From Petunia secreta (Eukaryota > Streptophyta > Magnoliopsida > Solanales > Solanaceae), in NCBI GenBank assembly GCA_029990175.1, contig JARKIP010000065.1, forward strand, positions 25,708,501 through 25,772,500: 64,000 bases of DNA. The letters are read 5' to 3'. A program made the position numbers and the translations under genes. The notes beneath the pieces are model-generated. The model saw only the letters and a program-made list of their open reading frames with translations, did not search any database and had not been told where the DNA came from. This document shows, piece after piece, positions 44,919-55,603 of the stretch (position 1 is the first letter of the stretch; every line of letters begins with the position of its first letter).

Positions 44919-46742
44919 TCATCGCATTTTGGGCCAATGGAACTGCTCGGTCAAGATACCAAGAGTTTTATCGACACCGAAGTGCCCCATTAGTCCACCT
45001 GAGTGAGCTTCTCGAACCAAGAGCTCTCTCCACGATGACACTGGTACACAAACCCTCCCATTCTTGAAGAGATAGCCATCATGCCACTGATATTTCTCAA
45101 CCTTTCGGCCACTCAAGATTGCGTCTCGAACACATTTCAGTTTGGGATCGTCCTCGTACATCGACTTGATGCTTTCGAATCCCATGAGCCTAGAGGCGAG
45201 AGTCGTCGCTAAGGCAAATTTCCTTGATAGCGCATCGGCCACAACATTATCTTTTCCCTTTTTGTAATGAATTACATAGGGAAAGCTTTCAATAAATTCA
45301 ACCCACTTGGCATGTCTTCGATTCAATTTCTCCTGACCTCGGAGATGTTTCAAAGACTCATGATCACTTTTGATCACAAACTCTCGAGGCCATAAATAAT
45401 GCTGCCAATGGGCGAGTGCTCGAACGAGGGCATACAACTCTTTGTCATACGTAGAGTAATTCAAAGTTGCACCCTTAAGCTTTTCGCTAAAGTAAGCGAT
45501 CGGCTTCGAGTCTTGCATCAGCACTCCTCCGATCCCAACTCCAGACGCATCACACTCGACTTCGAATGCTTTGCCGAAGTCAGGGAGTTGCAACAACGGG
45601 GCAGAGCAAAGCCTCCGTTTCAACTCTTGGAAAGCCCTTTCTTGGGACTCTCCCCACACAAATGGATTGTCTTTCTTCACCAGCTCGGTTAAAGGAGCTG
45701 CCACGGTGCTAAAGTCACGAACAAACCTTTGGTAAAAGCTAGCTAAGCCATGGAAGCTACGAACTTGTGATACCGAGGTTGGAGTTGGCCAATCTTTGAT
45801 GGCTTCGACTTTTGATTCGTCGACTTCGACACCATTAGCACTGACAACAAATCCAAGAAAGACTACACGATCGACACCAAAGGCGCATTTCTTGAAGTTG
45901 GAATACAACTTTTCTTCTTGAAGCTTTTCGAGCACTTGCCTTAGGTGTTCGACATGTTCATCCACGGTTCTGCTATAAACAAGTATGTCATCGAAATAAA
46001 CGACAACAAACTTATTTATGAACGGTTTGAGCACATGGTTCATCAGTCGCATGAATGTGCTCGGTGCATTGGATAAGCCAAAAGGCATCACCAGCCATTC
46101 ATAGAGACCGAATTTGGTCTTGAATGCGGTTTTCCACTCGTCCCCGGGTTTCATTCGGATCTGGTGGTAACCGGACCTGAGATCTATCTTCGAAAAGTAT
46201 GAAGAACCACTTAACTCATCTAGCATGTCATCTAATCGAGGGATAGGATGACGATACTTTACCGTTATTTTTTTGACTGCGCGATAGTCAACACACATTC
46301 GCCATGTTCCATCCTTCTTTGGGACAAGGATAACAGGAACGGCGCAAGGACTCAAGCTCTCACGAACGAGGCCCTTGTTCAGCAATTCATCAACCTGCCG
46401 TTGGAGCTCTTTGGTGTCTTCGGGATTACACCGGTATGCAGGTTTGTTAGGGATTTGAGACCCTGGCACGAAGTCAATTTGGTGCTCGATTCCTCTCATC
46501 GGAGGTAATCCACCTGGCATTTCCTCGGGAAACATGTCCTCGAAGTCCTGCAAAACTTTATGAACAAACAAGGGCAAGGGGTTATCATTAGAAAAATCAT
46601 CATTAGAGTTTAGAAGGATACCCTTGCGCACGAGGCAAATCATCATCTGACCGTGGTCGTTGCCTCGTAAGATCTCACCGGGTTGCATGATTGCACAAAT
46701 TCCTTTCACTTCGACCGGTGAGTTTGTCTCTTCGAGCCCCAA
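44919..46742 (-). CDS. D pol: reverse transcriptase, RNase H, integrase zinc region
   Basis: A 600-codon open frame. The N-terminal CAIMQPGEILRGND linker is followed by MPGGLPPMRGIEHQIDFVPG, RT fingers (CAVPVILVPKKDGTWRMCVD), palm with VYFDDILVYS, and GFVVSANGVEVDESKVEAI. RNase H has FEVECDASGVGIGGVLMQ and FVIKSDHESLKHLR, with all acids present. It ends with the integrase zinc-binding His pair (GGLMGHFGVDKT) and QFHWPKMR. It overlaps the upstream gag-protease frame by 37 bases in another frame. A has a continuous frame there, so an indel is likelier than programmed frameshifting. It is the best-preserved polymerase in the window. Confidence 0.9.
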   Translation of the reverse strand: MGLEETNSPVEVKGICAIMQPGEILRGNDHGQMMICLVRKGILLNSNDDFSNDNPLPLFVHKVLQDFEDMFPEEMPGGLPPMRGIEHQIDFVPGSQIPNKPAYRCNPEDTKELQRQVDELLNKGLVRESLSPCAVPVILVPKKDGTWRMCVDYRAVKKITVKYRHPIPRLDDMLDELSGSSYFSKIDLRSGYHQIRMKPGDEWKTAFKTKFGLYEWLVMPFGLSNAPSTFMRLMNHVLKPFINKFVVVYFDDILVYSRTVDEHVEHLRQVLEKLQEEKLYSNFKKCAFGVDRVVFLGFVVSANGVEVDESKVEAIKDWPTPTSVSQVRSFHGLASFYQRFVRDFSTVAAPLTELVKKDNPFVWGESQERAFQELKRRLCSAPLLQLPDFGKAFEVECDASGVGIGGVLMQDSKPIAYFSEKLKGATLNYSTYDKELYALVRALAHWQHYLWPREFVIKSDHESLKHLRGQEKLNRRHAKWVEFIESFPYVIHYKKGKDNVVADALSRKFALATTLASRLMGFESIKSMYEDDPKLKCVRDAILSGRKVEKYQWHDGYLFKNGRVCVPVSSWRELLVREAHSGGLMGHFGVDKTLGILTEQFHWPKMR

Positions 46743-48311
46743 TTTTGCTCAATCAGAAGCTTAGCTTTGGCCGCTTCTTTCAATTCTTTCATCCGTTTAT
46801 AGTCCTCGGTGACTTGTTTTGGAGACAAGGGTTTGAGTACGAAACTCTTCCCATCAAGCTTCACAGTGTAAGTGTTGGATCTGCCATTGTGAATAGCTGT
46901 TCGATCATACTGCCATGGTTGACCCAATAGCAAATGACAAGCTTGCATCGGAACCACATCGAATATCATTTCATCTTGATACTCTCCGATTTTGAACTTG
47001 ATCCACACTTGTTTGACAACTCTCAATTCTCCACACTCATTCAGCCATTGTAACTTGTAAGGGTGGGGGTGCTTCATCGTAGGTAATCCCATTTGTGAAA
47101 CCAAAGTTTGGCTCACTACATTGGCACAACTACCGGAATCAATGATCATCGAACACACCTTTCCCCTCACTCGACATTGGGCATGAAAGAGGTTTTCTCT
47201 TTGGTTGTCCTCTTCTTCAAGAGTCATGCAGCTCAAATTCCTTCGAACCACAAGAAACATTTCCGGATGATCAGCTTCGGCAGCCTCACGATCATCATCA
47301 ACTTCAGCTCGATCAGTCTCCTCGATGATTTCCTCCTCGGTGTCACTCGCTTGCTCATGGACGGTTCCATCTTCGAGCAGAAGCATAACTTTGCGAGTTG
47401 GACACTCTTTTGCCATGTGACCATAACCTTTGCATTTGTGACACTGAATATTTGAAGCACTAGGAGAGTTGAGTTGAACTTTACCTCCCACTTCTCTCGA
47501 CTGGTTAACGGTCACACCTCTTTCGAAGGGTCTCTTCGAATCTCGAACAGTGTTAGCACTTGCTTGGTTGGGACTCTTCCATTCTTTACTTCGGTTCAAA
47601 GGAGTAGAAGTAGTGACTCCTCGATACCGGTTTGCCTTGTCGTCCTTCACCAACTTTTCAGCTTCGGTGGCAGCATCGAACAGATCTTCCAACGTGTGAT
47701 ACACGTGGAGCCTCAAGTGAGATGACACATCCCTAGCCAAGCCATTTTTGAATCTGATAATGGCTTGTTCTTCGTCTTCGACCAAATCAAGATTCAATCG
47801 AACCTTTTCGAACTCATCGTGGTACTCTTGGACAGACTTGGACCCTTGCTTTAACTCATAGAGCTTTTGCATTTGAGTCTGCCTGTACTTGGCACTCAAA
47901 TACTTAGCATCCATTGCTCTTCTCAATTGTGGCCAAGTATTGACTTCGGGATAGTCATTCCTTCGTCTATGCCTCTTGTCAGATTCCCACCACGTTGATG
48001 CATAAGCTTCGAACGAAGCAATGGCATGGGCAGCTTTTCTCTCATCGGTCATCTCATTGGTTTCAAAGATGCGCTCCATTCTAAGCTTCCATTCAAGATA
48101 CTCATCGGGATCACTGGTTCCTTTAAAGGGTGGAATAGTGATCTTGACACTGTTCAAGTTTGAGTCTCGAACACCACGAGCCTGTTCGGGATACTCATCT
48201 TCTCGATCATCAGCCTCACGCTCAATATTTCTTCCAACATTTGTGCCTCGGCCTCGACCTCGGAAATTTCCACGACCTCGGTGAGCTTGCCTTTGTTGAG
48301 CGAATGGCGGC
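46706..48311 (-). CDS. D gag core, zinc knuckle and protease
   Basis: Open from just after the TAG at 48312 to 46706. An Arg/Gly-rich stretch (RGRGNFRGRGRGTNVG) comes first. The capsid begins VKITIPPFKGTSDPDEYLEW. The zinc knuckle is CHKCKGYGHMAKEC (CX2CX4HX4C, complete). After an acidic linker, the protease has MIIDSGSCANVVSQTLVSQ with the catalytic Asp and ends DVVPMQACHLLLGQPWQYD, then LKPLSPKQVTEDYKRMKEL. It is in the same frame as the gag N-terminus, so only the TAG interrupts it. The final residues beyond AKLL arise from a frameshift. Confidence 0.9.
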
Positions 48312-48739
48312 TAAAGCTCATATTCGTCCTCGGGAAATTCTTCTTCATCAACCTCTTCGGCAACGGCTCCAAGATTTCTTCGGGCCACTGGAGGTGGTAT
48401 TCTTTCTCCTCGGGGAATGCCCAAGTTTTGATAAGCAACTTGGGGATTGCCCAAGTTTTGTTGTGCTTGGGGATTGCCCATGTTAAGCTCTCTTCGAATT
48501 GCTTCACTTGTCAACTGATGTTGTCGTACAAGCTCAGCATACAGCTCAGGTTTCATCGGAGTGGTTTGGCTAGTTCCAGCGCCGGACCCATTCATGGCCA
48601 CGGACGCACTCCCTTGTTCGAGTTGAGTTACTCGAGCACTCACTCCTCTCACATCGGCACTGATGCCTTGTATCGCAGCCATGAGATCGGCTAACGACAA
48701 CTCGGGCTTCTCAATGCTTTTGCCATCGTTTCCAGCCAT
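48312..48739 (-). CDS. D gag N-terminal region
   Basis: The ATG at 48739 sits in GTACCATGG, directly after a TTGTGCAG splice-like junction. It reads MAGNDGKSIEKPELSLADLM, then a Thr/Ser-rich helix region, and repeats based on GNPQ (LGNPQVAYQNLGIPRGE), and ends in an acidic stretch at a TAG. A reads through at this point, so the stop is an acquired mutation. The N-terminus is shared with the G ORF. Confidence 0.85.
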
Positions 48740-49958
48740 GGTACCTGCACAAGTCAAAGATCAAACAAATGTTAGGGTTAGGAATCACCTCACACACTCC
48801 CTCACCTTTGATGGGTGGCACTCGGGTCCACTCAAAATTTTTTTTTTTTTTTTTTTTTGGGTTCGGTTTTTGATCAATCAAGGACTTGTAACAGTGGCTC
48901 GTCTGATTGATCGGTCCTCTAAGATCCTTCAAATTCGACAATAGTCACTGCCTCTTCGGGAAGAGTGAAGTGATGTTCGACTCGATGGAACGGACGCTTT
49001 TAACTGAGCTCGGGGAGTCAAAAGAATTTCTACGAAAGTTTGGACTTCGGTCACCCCTTCGCACGAATTCCTATCAGCTCAAAAGGAGTTAGTACGACCT
49101 TGAGTAGGACGATTACTCAAAAGATCCACAAACTAGAATTTTGACACGAAAGAAAGTGAGAACCTAGGAGAATCTACCCGTTGATTCCCTTTTGGAATCT
49201 TTTCGATCACACCCACTCCTGTCCGTACAAAAGTGGTCCCTCCTTGGTACGGATAGGGTTTTACCTTATCCACTTTCCTTTTCAGCCGACAATTTTTCAC
49301 CTGGGGTTTTGATGTTAGAATTTTAACCCCTTTCTTCTTCAATGGAACAGTGACCTTGCTCCGGCGTACGGACACAACAACTTCGGTTCACTGACCACGA
49401 AATTCAACAAGATCTGGGTCGCTTTATCGACTCCGGTTTCAACAGCATCGGAGGAATTTCAGTTCAAGTTCTTCGAGCTAAGAACCAGCTCGTTCGAGTC
49501 GTACACTGTTACGATTTTGTAACAAGTTTCCGGCATACGGACTACGATTTAAACTCAGAACTTCGAATTTTAAGCAACAAACAAACCCAAATCACTCAAG
49601 AACCACCAATCTTCACCGGTTTCTTCCAAACACAATGGGGTTCGAGTTCAGTCACCATTAAAGCTCAAAACAGTCCAAAAATTCACCAAGAAACCCTAGT
49701 CACGAAATTGGTACGTCGGGCACTTGTTGGATTCAGAACTCGATGGTGAACAAGAATTCAATGGTTGGTTTTCCCAAACAACCAACAATCAAACACAATT
49801 TTTGAATTTTTCTTTTAACACTTTTTTTTTTTGTAAAATAACAACACCAACAGTAACAAAACAAATCAAGAACACGAAACGGAAAATAAAGACACAAACG
49901 CACGAAAATAAAGATAACGTGAACAGGATTTGGGGTTGTAGAAACAAGCCCAAACCGT
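48740..49958 (-). other. 5' leader of D
   Basis: Non-coding, with a poly-T run of about 22 at 48837-48858. The block 49231-49371 (minus) matches the leaders of A and E. The leader ends at the inner primer site. Confidence 0.75.
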
Positions 49959-49970
49959 GCTCTGATACCA
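49959..49970 (-). promoter_or_regulatory. Inner primer binding site in D
   Basis: Minus strand TGGTATCAGAGC, a perfect iMet-type site; duplicated at 50279-50290. Confidence 0.85.
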
Positions 49971-50290
49971 AACTTTTAAGAGTGCACTGTAACCATTTCT
50001 ACCAAAAGCCATAGCTGTTGGTAGAGGCGCAACGCAACTCTTATATCGCCGGATCAACCCCAAATCGAGGTCCGTCCCTGACACCACCATGACCACCCCG
50101 AGCAACGCAACTCCTCCAGGGGGTGGACCCCACTACGGGCGGCTCCTTATGATGCAGGCCCAATCCTTGATAGCCCCGGGCCCAATCCTTGATAGCCCAG
50201 CTGCATCATCCCCCCTTTCTTTAAAGCAAGTTCGTCCCCGAACTTCGCATGGTGTAGCCAGGAATCGAACCCGGGTTGGCTCTGATACCA
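49971..50290 (-). mobile_element. TRIM-like unit (single LTR + PPT + PBS) in the leader of D
   Basis: On the minus strand the outer primer site (50279-50290) is followed by CCCGGGTTCGATTCCTGG, then AAGAAAGGGGGGA, a polypurine tract, then TGATGCAGCTGGG at 50208. The roughly 235-bp segment that follows has a TATA-like GATATAAGAG and ends just before the inner primer site at 49970. This is the order PBS, PPT, LTR, PBS expected of a terminal-repeat element in miniature with one LTR missing. It includes a 21-bp tandem duplication (CCCAATCCTTGATAGCCC) at about 50159-50200. No coding. Confidence 0.6.
50279..50290 (-). promoter_or_regulatory. Outer primer binding site in D
   Basis: Minus strand TGGTATCAGAGC, three bases from the 5' LTR end. 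Confidence 0.9.
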
Positions 50291-50293
50291 AGA

Positions 50294-51043
50294 TGATGCA
50301 ATGCAAATCCTGAAGGGGTTGCTAAGCACAAACGCGGAAGGAAAACAAGAAAGGTAAAAGATAAAAGCAAGACAAAACTTGCTTCTTTTGAAAGAACAGT
50401 GAGGAACCTGTCTCAAAGCTCGATCAAAAGGGACACAAGAATCACCCTAACTATGCAACAATCCTCAAGAGAACATTGCCTCTTGCAAACTGAATGATCA
50501 AGAGGAATGTTCAATCGGACTAACCGAAAGCCACAAGCCCATAAAAGCCCTCACCGGGGTTTTGCTCACGACGGAGACAAGAAGAAATGTGCTCGGCACT
50601 TTCATTCAATTCATCAATATTCAAAACTAGTTAGCTACAATGAAAGGAAACAAGGTTTATATAGGAAATACTAAGGGTAAACTAGTAAAGGGTCACAGGC
50701 GACCAATGGAAATAAGCCACGCAGGGCTGAATTAAATTGTGTTCGGCAGACATTGACTTCGGTAAGCCTTGGCTTCGGTTCTCGATTGTCTGCTCGAACA
50801 CACTTGTTGCCTTCGGACGCTCAATTATCTTCGAGCTCATTGTCCTCGGTCACTTTGCCTTCGGGCTCAAATCTAAAGATAATGCCTTCGATTCTTGAGC
50901 TCGGCCACTCATCTTCGGAGCAATTGTTTTCCTTCGGCCAGGCTAATTGAACGTGCACATCGTGCAGCAGCTTGGCTTGGCTTGTTGTCATCGGTCTCCT
51001 CGGTGGATCGATCACTTGATCAGCACGTGATCGGGCTGCATCA
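50294..51043 (-). repeat. 5' LTR of D
   Basis: 750 bp. TATA box TATATAAA (minus) at 50656-50663, downstream of the CAGCCCTGCG and GGTCGCCTGTGACC block. Confidence 0.92.
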
Positions 51044-51687
51044 AGGCTGCAAAAGAAGGGTTTATCAAAGAAAGCCTGTATCATTTCCAAACTAGAGCAA
51101 ACCTAGGATTTCGCTTTGAACACACACTGGGCAAGTTCTAGACCAATAATGCAAGCACGAGAAGAAAGAAAAGCACCTCACCACTCATGGCACATGAACT
51201 ACTCAAGGCGTAACAATTCCAACACCTAACAAAAACAAGTGAGACAAGTCATACTATTCGGTCGGCACTCAGAGTCAGAAACCTGAGCTAAAGAGTCACT
51301 AACAAGACTAATTATCAATCCAATATATAACTCAAACCAAAAATCTTTAGCGAAGTTTAACTCGCATGTAAAGGAAAAAATATTACAGTATCAAAAAATT
51401 CATAGAGAAAGCACAGGCCCTTACCACTTAGCTACTCCTATTTCCTAATTTTTTTTGTATTTTAAATATCTATTTTTTCATTTTTATCTAAAAACCCGCG
51501 GTTCAAAACAAAAGACATCCTCTGGAAAGAACCGTGGCTTGAAGAAAACCCAAGGATTATGCCACTAATCTAAAAAAAATTAAACGCAGTAAAAATATGT
51601 AAGTACAAATCATGATACCCCACCCCACACTTAAAATAGTTCATGGTCCCCACTGCACAAATACAAAAATAAGAACAAGAGTGGGTA
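51044..51687 (-). other. K 3' untranslated part, right piece (TSD of D at 51044-51048)
   Basis: No gene. At 51615-51665 lies a second purine-rich segment (minus: TTTTAAGTGTGGGGTGGGG) resembling the tract beside the K LTR. Confidence 0.5.
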
Positions 51688-51969
51688 TCAAGAAAGCTCC
51701 CTCAAAACCGCAGAGTCTGGAGGTGCTGCAGACCAGTCTGAACCCGCGGTCTGAGCAGTGGAGGGGTCTAACAAGATAGTGCCAGCTGCATCCAGCGCAT
51801 TAATCAGCGACCCCTCTACAGTAGTGGCAGTAGCCGGAGCCGGCACTGCAGCAGTGCCATCAGTAGCACTCAAATCCACCACCTCATGACTGGACCCTAC
51901 ATCAGTCTGGACGCCAATAGAACGCGTCACTCTAGGACTGTGAATAGCGGCAAGGATCTCTGCCAGTGT
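51688..51969 (-). pseudogene. K 3' ORF, C-terminal part (cut by G)
   Basis: The minus frame TLAEILAAIHSPRVTRS followed by a Ser/Thr/Ala-rich, acidic tail ending at 51688. The upstream part of the same ORF resumes at 62337 on the other side of G. I see no known domain in this tail. Confidence 0.5.
51965..51969 (+). repeat. TSD of G, left (agtgt)
   Basis: The right copy at 62337-62341 reads agtat, one difference. Confidence 0.7.
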
Positions 51970-52785
51970 TGATGCAGGGAAAAATGAGCGGAAGCTAGAA
52001 ACAATATGAAAATGCGGAAGCGATAAAGACAAAGATAAAAAGGAGACGAGACTCGAACGATTACCTAAGTAGCAACGAGGAACTTGTCTTGTTACACCTC
52101 AAGTGAATGTCAAGGAATCACCTACGCTATGCAACTATCCTCAAGAGATACCCGACCCTTGCAAATAGAATGATCAAAGATGGATGAAGTTCAAATTGGA
52201 ATCCACTAATTGAATTCAAGTTCCCAACAAGGGTTCAAAGAGAGCATAGCTCAAGTTTCTTCAATATTCAAGGTGATGTAATGAAATGAAAGACTAAGGG
52301 AGACTTTTATAGACTTCTCCTATGCCTAATGTAATGTCTATAATACCCCCAAAGTGGGTTAAAATAATAAAGGCCACGTAGGGTTAAAGTAGGAAATACA
52401 CATCAAAATGAAGGAAAATCTCGTCATGCTAACACAGGGGTAAGCGGTCCGCCTCCCCCTCTAGGCGCTCCGCCCTGTTTCTGCTCTTCAGAGGGGGCGG
52501 CACACTAGGCGGTCTGCCTAGTGCCTTTAGGCGGTGCGCCTCTTTGGATCCTGAGGCTCGAATTTGTGTAGGCGGTCTGCCTCATCTTGGGAGGTCTTGA
52601 AATGGCTCAAAATAGACTCTAGGTGTTCCTGCTTGGTCCGTAGTTTGTCCTCCCTCAATGGTGATCAAGTTCATGGACTTCAAATCACTCTCGGATCTTC
52701 CTTGGGAGCCTTTGATGTATACTCCTTGTGCTCTTGAGCTTGTCTCTTGATGGTTGGCGTTTTGGCTCCAATTTGGCCGGCATCA
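51970..52785 (-). repeat. 3' LTR of G
   Basis: 816 bp. Contains AGGCGGTCTGCCT-type palindromes at about 52441-52590. The polypurine tract AAGAAGGGGAGGA (minus) abuts it at 52786. Confidence 0.88.
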
Positions 52786-52887
52786 TCCTCCCCTTCTTGA
52801 AAGGATTTCGTCCTCGAAATCAAACCATCAAGTCCTACAATCAAAGACAAGCACAAACAAAAACAAAACTCCTACTACAAGAGTAGG
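52786..52887 (-). promoter_or_regulatory. Vestigial pol tail and polypurine tract of G
   Basis: The minus strand reads GLISRTKSFQEGEDD-type sequence up to the LTR, as in E and H. Confidence 0.7.
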
Positions 52888-54790
52888 TTAGTGCCACAAG
52901 TGTGGGGAAAACACACTCTTATGATATAACCAAGTATCAATAGCCATAAAGAAGTTCATGTTCCCAAGGGAACTAGCAATTACTTGGTTCAACAAAGAAG
53001 TGCACCCAACACAAGAACAAACAAAGAGATCAATAGTGCGTGAGATATGCAAATGCAAGCTATCAACATCCTTATGATCCCTAAGTTCAAGATTAGCACG
53101 CCAAGACTTTCCACTACACGAGTAGGTAAGTCCAACAAGAGTGAGTGCAAGTGATGTGGAAAATTCACTCTTGTGATAGAGCCAATTATCAATACAAATC
53201 AAAAGGCTTATGTCCCCAAAGGAGACAACAAGCTCTTGGCTCCATAGTGACAAGCACTCACATCCATAACAAGCAACGAGATCATTAGGACATAGAACAT
53301 TCAAGATTAAGCAATCAAAGTTCCTATGACCCCTAAGCTCGTGATCAACATACCAAAACTTCAATGCATTACTTTCACATTGCGGCCAATGGTTATGGCA
53401 TGCTCAATTCTCAAAGTGCAGTTAACATGTGGGATGGGATAGACAAAGTAAGTCAATTCACAATTAGAATCAATTACCCCACTCCCCTTCTTAAAAGCTC
53501 TCATACTCACAATAAGGGATACCTCCTCATCTCCAATTTCATCCTCGAGACAACCCCCTTCACAAGGTAAACTCTCAAGGAAGGCATTAATAATGCCCAC
53601 TTCATCATCATAACCCGAACTACCAAGAGTAGGGTCACTAGAAGAGTCATCTACCTCACTCGAAGATTCAAACAAAGAGTTGTCTATGGGATAAAATCCC
53701 TCACACCACGGAGGTTCTAGCTCATTCTCAACTCTAGCCCAATACAAATCACCTTCACAATTAAAGAGGCCCCCACACAATGGGAATATAAAAGCATGCA
53801 CCTCAATTTCATAGTCAAACAAAGGCATAGTATCAAGACTAGAATTTTCACCCTCACTTGAGGAGTCATCATAGACAACCTTGTCCAATTCATGCAATTT
53901 GGAATCCTCAAGGCCACTTTCATCCTTACTACGACACATAAAACCACCAAAATCAATTATATCAACAAGGGTAGAGTCACATAACTCATATTCCCCTTTA
54001 TCAAATATGGGTGGGGTGTCATAACAACGGTCACAATCAAGGTCAACTACCACATTTTCACTAAAGAGAGGTTCTTTGAATTCCCAACTCACATCATGAT
54101 GTGGCTTATCAATCCTCTCAACTGGTGGTTCAAAAGCACACACAAGTTGACCAACCGACTCTATGCTAGTTGTAAGTTCATAAAATACATCACAAGTATC
54201 ATCTAGCATCGAGTTCTCACAAGATAATGAGTTTTCATGCTCATATAAAGGGCAAGAAACACTTACTTTTGAGTCGCTTCCATGAGTACTCACATTGCTT
54301 GAAGCATCGCGTTCAATTTCTCCTTCATGAAGCTCATAATCGAGATCTCTGTTATCTTGTCTTCCTTCCAAGGCAAACGGTTGAGGCTCTAATAGCTCTC
54401 CTCCAAGAGTACCTACACAAAAGCTATAGCAAGAAGAAGAAGAGAACACATGGTTAGGACAAAGGGTGCCCTCACTCTCAATTTGTTTTTCCTGTCCTCT
54501 TCTCTCATTCAATTCGCTCTCATGTGCAAGTATGTGGGGATGAGGTCCAAGAATGTTATCACCTCGCTCACCTTTCCCCACTCCCTCATTTGCCATTGGT
54601 TGGCTCCTAGAGTGAGTAATTACTTCTACTTGGGGATTTCCCAAGTCGTGGGGAATGTCCACTTGTTGGGGAGTGCCCAACGGTTGGGGAATTCCCAACA
54701 TTTCTTCACTAATGCCTTCTCCGGCATCTTTTTGGACACTCGGGGTCCATTCCTCTTTGAGGAGATCAAACCTCGAGCTTATGGATCTAA
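52888..54790 (-). CDS. G ORF, C-terminal part (one frameshift)
   Basis: Continues the frame begun at 60505, which H splits. It opens with GIPQPLG/DLGNPQVE repeats like those of D gag, then ILGPHPHILAHESELNERRG, CVGTLGGELLEPQ, CDRCYDTPPIFDKGEYEL and acidic Cys-poor stretches, all matching E and H. A frameshift at about 53362 separates the last 158 codons. These hold two copies of the terminal module (DISLLICIDNWLYHKSEFS and NMNFFMAIDTWLYHKSVFS), where E and H have one. The acidic N-terminus and the pseudo-protease of E and H are absent. Function unknown. Confidence 0.75.
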
Positions 54791-54795
54791 CCGCG
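54791..54795 (+). repeat. TSD of H, left (ccgcg)
   Basis: Repeated at 60439-60443. Confidence 0.92.
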
Positions 54796-55603
54796 TGATA
54801 AGGGCCAAAATACGCAGAAGCAAACTATACGATAATCAAGCGGAAGCAAGTAAAGGATAACAAGAAAACAAGAATGGGAAGGCAAGAAAATAGAAGAAAG
54901 AATCGAATTCAATTTACTAACGTTAATCGAATTCAAAAGGGAGAAGGGAAACTTGAACCTTACAATGGAATCTAACTAGATGTCGATCTCCATAGGTTCC
55001 AAGTCGAAACATACACGAGCCTCGGGCTCACACAAGAAGGGCTCGGCCTCGTCAATGTTCTCTCTCAAGATTCTATCTTCAACCAATGACTAACTCCCTG
55101 AAATAAATGACTAAGTGTGGTATTTATAGGTTCACCACACTTCTAAATGAAATGTCTAAAAAGCCCTCGCATGATATAAAAACAATACAAGCCTCGTAGG
55201 GCCAAAATAGGAACTTTATGCCAAATTCCCGTCCAAAGCTCAGCAAGTAGGCGCCCCTGCCTAGTGGGAGTAGGCGGTCCGCCTACTTCTCCATGCTGTG
55301 GAGTAGGCAGCCCAAGATTCTGCAGAGGCGGTCCGCCCCTTTTCAGGCGCCCCAAAATGCCGAGGCTCAACTTCAACTAGGCGGCCCGCCCCTTTGACTA
55401 GGCGGTCCGCCCCTTCCTGGGGGTCCTTGGAATGGCTCAAAATGTGTCTCCCGAGCCTCTCCTTTGGGGCCTAGGTGGTCCTCCTCCCTTGGCGCTCCTT
55501 TGCATGATCTTTAAGTTGCTTTCGGGGGCCTTGGCGGTACTCTTTGTGCTCTCAAGCTTGGCTCTTAATGGTTGGCGTTTTGGCTCCAATTTGGATCTTA
55601 TCA
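54796..55603 (-). repeat. 3' LTR of H
   Basis: 808 bp. Contains several AGGCGGTCCGCC-type palindromes at 55248-55420. Confidence 0.92.

Larger units (their letters stand above)
43210..51043 (-). mobile_element. D: nearly intact CRM-like Ty3/gypsy element
   Basis: 7834 bp, two 750-bp LTRs with about nine differences by eye, TSD aggct. It carries full-length gag-protease-RT-RNase H-integrase with only four evident defects: one TAG in gag, one frameshift after protease, one TGA in integrase, and loss of the first catalytic Asp of integrase. Its leader contains an extra 320-bp unit (49971-50290) bearing a second primer site. It lies in the 3' untranslated part of K. Confidence 0.92.

Noticed and set aside
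46706..46742. Programmed frameshift between protease and RT in D
   Set aside because: A, the close relative, has one continuous frame here and the overlap shows no clear slippery site; a single indel explains it.
50261..50271. A complete tRNA gene in the leader of D
   Set aside because: Only a T-arm/B-box-like segment is present; no acceptor, D-arm or anticodon arm could be found upstream.
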